Shown in pieces: positions 13,811-18,149 of a DNA stretch of 18,149 nt. Source of the DNA: UBA6115 sp964346355 (GTDB taxonomy: Bacteria; Bacillota; Clostridia; Christensenellales; Aristaeellaceae). The stretch is taken from the NCBI GenBank assembly GCA_964346355.1, contig CAYFUH010000029.1, positions 1 through 18,149 on the forward strand. The letters run 5' to 3'. Positions within the stretch are counted from its first letter, which is position 1. Each line of letters opens with the position of its first letter. The position numbers and the translations under genes were made by a program. The notes under the pieces are model-generated. The model did not search any database, had not been told where the DNA came from, and worked only from the letters and a program-made list of their open reading frames with translations.

Positions 13811-14020
13811 ATGAAAAACCTGCGTAAGGACGCCATTTTGGGGATCATCCTGCTGGGGCTGTGGCTGGTGATCAAATACCTGTTCCAGGGTTCCGGCCTT
13901 TTCCTGTGGCTGCTGGGCTTGGTTGGCCTGGTGGTGCTGGTGGTTGGCCTGCTGCCCGATCCCCTGCATCAAAAGGTGATGGACCTGAAAAACAAACTGC
14001 TGAGCAAGGCCAAAAAATAA
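13811..14020 (+). CDS. Small two-helix membrane protein
   Basis: 69 residues. Basic N-terminus (MKNLRKD), a hydrophobic segment at about 8-26, a short turn with Gly-Ser-Gly, a second hydrophobic segment at about 31-48 made almost only of Leu, Val and Gly, then a Lys-rich cytosolic tail. No known family. AAGGAGG lies seven bases before the ATG, and it sits 35 bases after pirin and 85 before ferritin on the same strand, so it is likely expressed. The role is unknown; a small stress or membrane-modulating protein would be a guess. Confidence 0.75.
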   Translation: MKNLRKDAILGIILLGLWLVIKYLFQGSGLFLWLLGLVGLVVLVVGLLPDPLHQKVMDLKNKLLSKAKK

Positions 14021-14041
14021 AGGCCGCGAAAGCCATTCAAG

Positions 14042-14071
14042 CCGTTTTTGACTGACAAAAACGGGTAGAAT
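14042..14071 (+). promoter_or_regulatory. Inverted repeat and -10-like element before ferritin
   Basis: CCGTTTTTG (14042-14050) and CAAAAACGG (14056-14064) form a perfect 9-bp inverted repeat with a 5-base loop. TAGAAT (14066-14071) follows at once. No -35 fits at normal spacing, so this is either an operator-controlled promoter or an internal hairpin in the cluster transcript. Confidence 0.35.
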
Positions 14072-14105
14072 GAATCTGAACATCAAAAGGAGGATACCCC
14101 AACCC

Positions 14106-14597
14106 ATGATTAAAAAAGAAATCGCAAAAATGCTGAATGATCAAATCAACCTGGAGCTGCACTCCGCCTACATTTACCTGGAGTTCGCCAATTATTACGA
14201 GTCCCAGAACCTGCCGGGCTTTGCCCATTGGTACAAGGTCCAGGCCGGTGAAGAATATGAGCATGCCGACAGGATCCGCCACTTCCTGATTGAAGCCGGC
14301 GAGACCGTCACCTTCTCCCCCATTGGCGACACCGTCAAGGGCTTCAAGGACGCCATGGGCCCGCTCAAGGAAGGCCTGAAGCACGAGCAGTTCATCACCG
14401 CATCCATCAATAAGATTTACGAGAAGGCCGTGTCCCTCAAGGACCACCTCTCCGCCAACTTCCTGCAGTGGTTCATCAAGGAACAGGGCGAGGAAGAGAC
14501 CAACGCCCAGAACAACATCGACAAGCTGGAAATGGTCGGCCTGGGCGGCACCGCGCTGTACCTGCTGGACAAGGAATTCGCCCGCCGCGAGGACTGA
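14106..14597 (+). CDS. ftnA: Ferritin, FtnA type
   Basis: Iron-storage protein that forms a 24-subunit shell and oxidises Fe(II) inside it. 163 residues, standard length. The di-iron ferroxidase centre is complete at the positions known from E. coli FtnA: Glu17, Glu50, His53, Glu94 and Gln127; the third iron site residues Glu49, Glu126, Glu129 and Glu130 are also present. This and the lack of the central haem Met separate it from bacterioferritin and Dps. GGAGG lies 12 bases before the ATG at 14106, slightly far; an upstream in-frame ATG at 14070 would add a non-conserved stretch and lies before the binding site. It is the last gene of the nitroreductase cluster and is followed by a strong terminator. 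Confidence 0.97.
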   Translation: MIKKEIAKMLNDQINLELHSAYIYLEFANYYESQNLPGFAHWYKVQAGEEYEHADRIRHFLIEAGETVTFSPIGDTVKGFKDAMGPLKEGLKHEQFITASINKIYEKAVSLKDHLSANFLQWFIKEQGEEETNAQNNIDKLEMVGLGGTALYLLDKEFARRED

Positions 14598-14624
14598 TCG
14601 CGCAAGCGGCCATCCTAACTCATG

Positions 14625-14649
14625 AAAAGTGCCTTCGGGCACTTTTTTT
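14625..14649 (+). terminator. Terminator of the ferritin cluster
   Basis: AAAAGTGCC, tetraloop TTCG, GGCACTTTTTTT: a textbook intrinsic terminator 28 bases after the ferritin stop codon. Confidence 0.96.
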
Positions 14650-15133
14650 GTTCATCTTCTCTTTTAATAATCGCTTGGTGGATAGCATCAACGCTAAGTA
14701 CACGTAATCGCCCGGAACCGTCACTTGGCTATTGTGGATTTTCACAACATGAATACTCAGGGAGGTATCGGAGGGCAAAGCCCTCTGATGGAAATCCAAA
14801 CCAGCGTCTCAATTCGCAATAGTCAGCTGCCTTCACGCCATGGACGGCGCTTGGCACCTTCCTTTGCTCATTGGGCTGCCGCTCACCTTCACCCGCCACT
14901 GGCGGCGGTGAGCTCTGCCCAAGTGTGGTGGTTTGGGGACTGAGTACCGCCGCGCCCAGTGGGCGGTAAAGGCGGTATGAAGTCCAATGAAGCACGATAT
15001 TTTCAAACGATGCTTGCGAGTGCAGAAAATATTGATGCTGAATTGAGGGGGTGGGCTTTAGCCCAAACGTTCTGCGAATATCTGCCGACCTTGAGCGTTG
15101 GCGAACAGGCAGAAATTCCCGTATTTATCCAAC
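14650..15133. other. Hairpin-rich stretch without a supported gene
   Basis: About 480 bases with no convincing coding frame. It holds several inverted repeats: TTGTG-n6-CACAA (14732-14747); GAGGGC/GCCCTC (14771-14785); a nested hairpin 14881-14913 (GCTCACC/GGTGAGC outside, CCGCC/GGCGG inside); a nested hairpin 14945-14977 (TACCGCC/GGCGGTA outside, CGCCCA/TGGGCG inside); and GGGCT/AGCCC (15053-15064). CTATTG and CAATAG (14729-14734, 14818-14823) could also close a long-range stem. A short frame at 14977-15198 (73 residues) ends four bases into the next gene but has no good ribosome binding site. The stretch could be a structured RNA, a palindromic repeat element or a decayed mobile element. 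Confidence 0.6.
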
Positions 15134-15168
15134 CACAGAAGTGTCCGCAGACACTTCTGTGCTACAAT
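15134..15168 (+). promoter_or_regulatory. 12-bp perfect inverted repeat with extended -10 before the SDR gene
   Basis: CACAGAAGTGTC (15134-15145), loop CGCA, GACACTTCTGTG (15150-15161), all 12 pairs perfect. The last bases of the right arm start an extended -10, TGCTACAAT (15160-15168), about 27 bases before the SDR start codon. No -35 hexamer is recognisable because the repeat fills that place. No T-run follows, so it looks like an operator rather than a terminator. Confidence 0.65.
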
Positions 15169-15194
15169 AAGCCATCACCATCAGGAGGTGCGCC

Positions 15195-16046
15195 ATGAAG
15201 ACAGCGTTGATCACCGGGGCCAGCGACGGCATCGGCGAGCAAGCCGCCAGGCAGTTGGCCGGGGACGGCTGGCAGGTGGCGGTGATTGGCCGCAACCCGG
15301 ACAAGACGCAGAAGGTGGCCCAGGACCTGGGCGCCTTGTATTACATCGCCGATTTTTCCAGCCTCAGCCAGGTGGCGGCGCTGGCTCACAGGCTGCTGAA
15401 TGATTTTCCGCGCGTCGACCTGCTGTCCTTGAACGCGGGCGGCATCTTCCCAAAGCAAGCGCCCACCGAAGACGGCTTTGAACTCACCTTCCAGGTGAAC
15501 CACCTGGCGCATTTTTTGCTGACCAGCCTGCTGCTGCCGCGCTTGATGGAAAGCCGGGCCAAGGTGGTGTCCACTTCCTCCATCGCCCACAAGATGCTGG
15601 GCTTCCGCTTTGACGTTTCGGACGTGGCCAAGCCCAGACGCTATTCCCAGCACCTGGCCTATGGCAACGCCAAGCTGGCCAACATCCTGTTTACCAAGGA
15701 GCTGCACCGCCGCTACGGCGACAGGGGCATCGCGTCCGCCGCCTACCACCCGGGCTTTGTGGCCACCAATTTCGCCAATGACAAGCGCTCCCCCATGGGC
15801 CTGGTTTACCACACGGCGCTGCAGAAACTCATGCGGATGTTGAGCCCTGAGGAAGGAGCCGACACCCTGGTCTGGCTGGCCAAGACCACCCCCGGGCAGG
15901 ACTGGCAAAGCGGCCAATACTACGTCAAGCGCAAGCAGGTCAGGCCCTCCAAAAAGGCCAGGGACGCGGATTTGGCAAAAGCCCTCTGGGACAGGAGCCA
16001 GGCGCTGTGCGCGCCCTATCTTACCAAAACCGAAGGCAAGGAGTGA
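15195..16046 (+). CDS. Short-chain dehydrogenase/reductase (retinol dehydrogenase-like)
   Basis: NAD(P)-dependent oxidoreductase of the classical SDR type, 283 residues, cytosolic. The cofactor motif is 'TGASDGIG' (7-14), with Arg33 in 'IGRNPDK' favouring NADP. 'LSLNAGG' (77-83) and Asn102 ('QVNHLAH') follow, then the catalytic Ser127-129 cluster and Tyr156/Lys160 in 'YGNAK'. 'YHPGFVATNF' after the active site is typical of the retinol dehydrogenase/WWOX-like group, which is also longer than minimal SDRs. The substrate is unknown. AGGAGG lies eight bases ahead of the ATG. It forms a two-gene unit with the SGNH hydrolase four bases downstream. Confidence 0.93.
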   Translation: MKTALITGASDGIGEQAARQLAGDGWQVAVIGRNPDKTQKVAQDLGALYYIADFSSLSQVAALAHRLLNDFPRVDLLSLNAGGIFPKQAPTEDGFELTFQVNHLAHFLLTSLLLPRLMESRAKVVSTSSIAHKMLGFRFDVSDVAKPRRYSQHLAYGNAKLANILFTKELHRRYGDRGIASAAYHPGFVATNFANDKRSPMGLVYHTALQKLMRMLSPEEGADTLVWLAKTTPGQDWQSGQYYVKRKQVRPSKKARDADLAKALWDRSQALCAPYLTKTEGKE

Positions 16047-16050
16047 ACAC

Positions 16051-16728
16051 ATGAAAACCATCGCGTTGTACGGGGACAGCATCAGCCGGGGCGTGACCTG
16101 GGATGAGGAGCGGGGCCGCTATGTGTACCTGAAAGAAGGCTTTGACAAGCTGCTGGATAAAGGGGACGCCATGCGCATCCTCAACCATTCCCGCTTTGGG
16201 GCGCTGGCCACGGAAGGCCTGAAGGATTTTGAGGAAAACCCGGCGGAGGAATGTGACGCCGTGGCCATCCAGTACGGCGGCAACGACTGCACTCCGGACT
16301 GGAAGGCGGCGGCGGAGGACCCGGTGAGCGTGCACCCGGCCCGGATTTCCCTGAAGGACTTTGAAGCGGTGCTCACCCGGTTTGTGCAGGCGGTGCGCGC
16401 AAAGGGCAAGATCGCCGTGCTGGTGACCCCGCCGCCCCTGGTGTCCGAGCGCTTTGTGCCCTGGGTGTCCAGGGGCTTGAACGCCCAGAACATCCTCAAA
16501 TACCTGGGCGATGTCCACCATGTCTACCGCTGGCAGGAGCAGTACGCCCTGATGGTACACAAGGTGGGCCGCCTCACCCAGAGCCGCCTGTTTGACCTGC
16601 GCGCCTTCTTCTTGGAGGAGCGCGACCTGGGCAGCCTCTACTGCGTGGACGGCATGCACCCCAACCAGAAGGGGCATGACCTCATCGCCAGGGCGGCACG
16701 GGAGATGCTGCCCCAGCTGGTGCTGTAA
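16051..16728 (+). CDS. SGNH/GDSL-type hydrolase
   Basis: 225-residue esterase or lipase of the SGNH fold, no signal peptide, so cytosolic. All four consensus blocks are visible: 'YGDSIS' with nucleophile Ser10, Gly50 in 'SRFGALA', Asn78 in 'YGGND', and Asp200/His203 in 'DGMHPNQKGH'. Family members remove acetyl or acyl groups from sugars, lipids or peptidoglycan. It starts four bases after the SDR stop with GGAG overlapping that gene's end, so it is co-translated with it. The pairing with an SDR does not identify the substrate. Confidence 0.93.
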   Translation: MKTIALYGDSISRGVTWDEERGRYVYLKEGFDKLLDKGDAMRILNHSRFGALATEGLKDFEENPAEECDAVAIQYGGNDCTPDWKAAAEDPVSVHPARISLKDFEAVLTRFVQAVRAKGKIAVLVTPPPLVSERFVPWVSRGLNAQNILKYLGDVHHVYRWQEQYALMVHKVGRLTQSRLFDLRAFFLEERDLGSLYCVDGMHPNQKGHDLIARAAREMLPQLVL

Positions 16729-16747
16729 TACCGGAGGATACAATCAA

Positions 16748-16783
16748 AAGGCTGCCGTCACAATGATGGCAGCCTTGTTTTTG
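16748..16783. terminator. Bidirectional terminator between SGNH and kinase genes
   Basis: AAGGCTGCCGTCA and TGATGGCAGCCTT form a 13-bp stem (one G-T pair) with a 3-base loop. On the plus strand GTTTTT follows, on the minus strand TTTT, so it can end both convergent genes. Confidence 0.92.
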
Positions 16784-16791
16784 TGAGTGTT

Positions 16792-17868
16792 TTACAGCAG
16801 TTCCAGGAGAATGCGCTCCATGTCTTCCCAGTGGTCTTCCATGTCCCGCACCAGCTTGAACTGGGTGCGGCAGCGGTCCAGGTTGTGGTGTTCCCGGTGG
16901 ATGCGGAAGTAGACATCGCCCTGCAGGTAGTCCGTCAGGAAGCGGATGCCGCATTCATAGGTCATCGCCCAGGCGCCCTCAGGCAGGGTGCGCAGCTCGT
17001 CCATCAGCAGGCTCTTGCCGCAGGCCTTCAAAAACCCTTGGGCATAGGCCTCGTACATGGGCAGGGAGAGGCTGACACGGCTCAAATCCTGCTCATCCTC
17101 CTTGGCGGTGGAGGCGCCAAAGCGGATGGAATCGCCAAAGTCGTGGGCGGCCAGGCCGGGCATCACGGTGTCCAGGTCAATCACGCACAGCGCCTCGCCG
17201 GTCTGTTCATCCAGCAGGACGTTGTTGAGCTTGGTGTCGTTGTGGGTGACGCGGGTCTTCAGCCTGCCCTGCCGCTGCAGCGCCTGCAGCCTGCCCGCGC
17301 GCTGAACGCGCGCCATGGCGAAGTCCACCTCGTCCCTGACCAGACGCAAGCGGCCTTTCACATCCTCCGCCACCGCCGTTTTCAGCTTCTCACAGCGGCT
17401 GGGCGTGTTGTGGAAGTTGGGGATGGTCTCATGCAGGCTGGCTGCGTCAAATTGGGTAAGGCGGTTCTGGAACCGGCCAAAGGCGTAGCCGCTTTGATAG
17501 AAGTCCTGCTTGCCGCGCGGGCTTTGCAGGCAGAGGCTTTGGCGCACAAAGACGTACACCCGCCAGTAATCCCCCTCCTCATCGCGGTAAAAATCCAGAT
17601 TATCCAGGGTGTTGACGATGGTCAGGGTGTGGCGGGGGTCGGGGTCGTCCTGCGCCAGGTGGCGGGTGACCCGGCCGATGTTGCCCATGAGGGCGGGCAC
17701 ATCCAGGAAGACGCGGTGGTTGATCTGCTGGAGGATGTACCAGGTGTCGTTCTCCGTGATCAGCAAATAGGTGCGGTTAATGTGGCCCTCGCCATAGGGC
17801 TCGCAGCTTACTACCTTGCCTTGCAGCTGAAACCGCCGCGCCGCGCGCAGCATGGGGGTGTCTGTCAT
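16792..17868 (-). CDS. Phosphotransferase of the APH/choline-kinase fold, NahK-like sugar kinase
   Basis: 358 residues. Closest in pattern to N-acetylhexosamine 1-kinase (NahK): 'YGEGHINRTYL' (25-35) and 'YILQQINHRVF' (44-54) near the ATP loop, then the catalytic 'THNDTKLNNVL' with Asp211 and Asn216, and the Mg2+-binding 'IDLDTVMPG' (Asp231, Asp233) followed by 'DFGDSIRFGA'. NahK phosphorylates GlcNAc and GalNAc at C1 in mucin and milk-sugar breakdown; a phosphorylase partner is not in the window, so the substrate is inference. I chose the ATG at 17868 because AAGGA stands eight bases before it; the ATG at 17877 lies too close to that site. The promoter at 17966-17995 carries a palindrome in its spacer. 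Confidence 0.9.
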   Translation of the reverse strand: MTDTPMLRAARRFQLQGKVVSCEPYGEGHINRTYLLITENDTWYILQQINHRVFLDVPALMGNIGRVTRHLAQDDPDPRHTLTIVNTLDNLDFYRDEEGDYWRVYVFVRQSLCLQSPRGKQDFYQSGYAFGRFQNRLTQFDAASLHETIPNFHNTPSRCEKLKTAVAEDVKGRLRLVRDEVDFAMARVQRAGRLQALQRQGRLKTRVTHNDTKLNNVLLDEQTGEALCVIDLDTVMPGLAAHDFGDSIRFGASTAKEDEQDLSRVSLSLPMYEAYAQGFLKACGKSLLMDELRTLPEGAWAMTYECGIRFLTDYLQGDVYFRIHREHHNLDRCRTQFKLVRDMEDHWEDMERILLELL

Positions 17869-17965
17869 GGGGGCCATCCTTTCTCGCTGCCGCCGGAGAG
17901 GCCGGCGGCAAACTTGTTCATCCGGATGCGGGTCGGCGGCAAAGCCCGACCGGCGCGTTTTCTGG

Positions 17966-17995
17966 AGTGTACCATGTTTGAAAACATGCTGTCAT
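17966..17995 (-). promoter_or_regulatory. Promoter of the kinase gene with operator-like palindrome
   Basis: Minus strand: -35 ATGACA (17995-17990), 18-base spacer, extended -10 TGGTACACT with hexamer at 17971-17966. The palindrome CATGTTT-n2-AAACATG (17973-17988) fills the spacer, a classic place for a repressor. The leader to the start codon is about 90 bases and holds two G+C-rich hairpins (17888-17908, with GCCGCCGG/CCGGCGGC; and GGTCGG/CCGACC around 17931-17952). Confidence 0.6.
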
Positions 17996-18004
17996 CAGCA
18001 GGGC

Positions 18005-18149
18005 TCAGGGGGCAAGCACCCCCAGCATCGGCAGCAAGTCGATTGCCAGCTTGACCAGCAGCAGGGCCAATACCACGAGCAGCAGCGCGCGCACAAAGGG
18101 CGCGCCTTTTTTAATGGCCAGGTTGGCGCCCAGGAGGTTGCCCAGGATG
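18005..18149 (-). CDS. C-terminal end of a TauE/SafE (TSUP) family permease, cut by the window edge
   Basis: 47 residues are visible, the C-terminus of a membrane protein. The pattern 'GNLLGANLAIKKGAPFVRA' followed by a hydrophobic helix 'LLLVVLALLLVKLAIDLL' is the typical last loop and helix of TSUP (sulfite exporter TauE/SafE) permeases, which move organosulfur or anionic compounds across the membrane. Stop TGA at 18007-18005. The rest lies outside the window. It reads toward the kinase gene, which has its own promoter directly after this stop, so the two are probably separate units. Confidence 0.75.
   Translation of the reverse strand, partial: ILGNLLGANLAIKKGAPFVRALLLVVLALLLVKLAIDLLPMLGVLAP

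Noticed and set aside
14732..14747. TTGTG-n6-CACAA as a Rex site
   Set aside because: Rex sites need eight bases between the half-sites; here there are six, and no gene starts nearby.
14771..15064. Hairpin cluster as a CRISPR array
   Set aside because: The palindromes differ from each other in sequence and spacing; there is no direct repeat with regular spacers and no cas gene.
14977..15198. 73-residue open frame overlapping the SDR start by four bases
   Set aside because: The ATGA overlap looks like translational coupling, but the frame has no well-placed ribosome binding site, runs through two hairpins and the extended -10, and resembles no protein I know. I keep it only as a remark in the gene-free stretch.
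15162..16082. 306-residue minus-strand open frame opposite the SDR gene
   Set aside because: The plus-strand SDR has all cofactor and catalytic motifs; the antisense product has none.
16783..18054. 423-residue plus-strand open frame opposite the kinase gene
   Set aside because: It is antisense to a kinase with complete catalytic motifs, and it starts within a terminator; no motif of its own.

Overview
The window looks like the chromosome of an anaerobic, G+C-rich member of the Bacillota (Clostridia-like). The evidence is strong AGGAGG-type ribosome binding sites, short intergenic gaps, compact stem-loop plus T-run terminators, and gene content of a sodium-pumping NADH dehydrogenase of the Nqr type, FtnA-type ferritin, pirin, nitroreductase and a signal-peptide protein with SH3-like repeats. 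No rRNA, tRNA, CRISPR array, transposase or phage gene is visible.

Layout. (1) 1-1320: an A+T-richer stretch with no convincing gene in its first 350 bases, then one secreted or anchored protein that resembles the extracellular domain of a MacB/FtsX-type ABC permease without the rest of the permease. (2) 1350-5190, minus strand: MFS transporter, HAD-IIA phosphatase, YpfJ-type zinc metallopeptidase and membrane-anchored MsrB, running from a clear promoter at 5161-5189 to a terminator at 1345-1385. (3) 5204-6660, minus strand: a 5'-truncated remnant of a galactoside-type sugar permease (MglC-like) followed by a DUF1349 lectin-like protein, and a separate DsrE-like gene. (4) 6630-7681, minus strand: one secreted SH3-repeat protein with its own promoter and terminator. 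(5) 7733-12195, minus strand: an operon nqrB-C-D-E-F plus a 149-residue protein of unknown function, without nqrA. (6) 12299-14649, plus strand: nitroreductase, pirin, a small membrane protein and ferritin, divergent from nqr. (7) 14650-15194: a non-coding, hairpin-rich stretch. (8) 15134-16783, plus strand: SDR oxidoreductase and SGNH hydrolase. (9) 16792-18149, minus strand: a NahK-like sugar kinase and the C-terminal end of a TauE/SafE (TSUP) permease that runs off the window.

How the genes work together. The nqr operon would couple NADH oxidation to sodium export. The divergent cluster next to it handles flavin redox chemistry and iron storage, and the intergenic region between them carries an imperfect Rex-like (NADH-sensing) site, which would make sense for both sides. 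MsrB, ferritin, pirin and nitroreductase together suggest protection of an anaerobe against oxygen and iron stress.

The most unusual points are the Nqr operon without NqrA and with Rnf-sized NqrB and NqrC, the unknown protein at its end, a cluster of palindromes at 14769-15161, and inverted repeats sitting exactly in three promoters (7660-7669, 15134-15161, 17973-17988).
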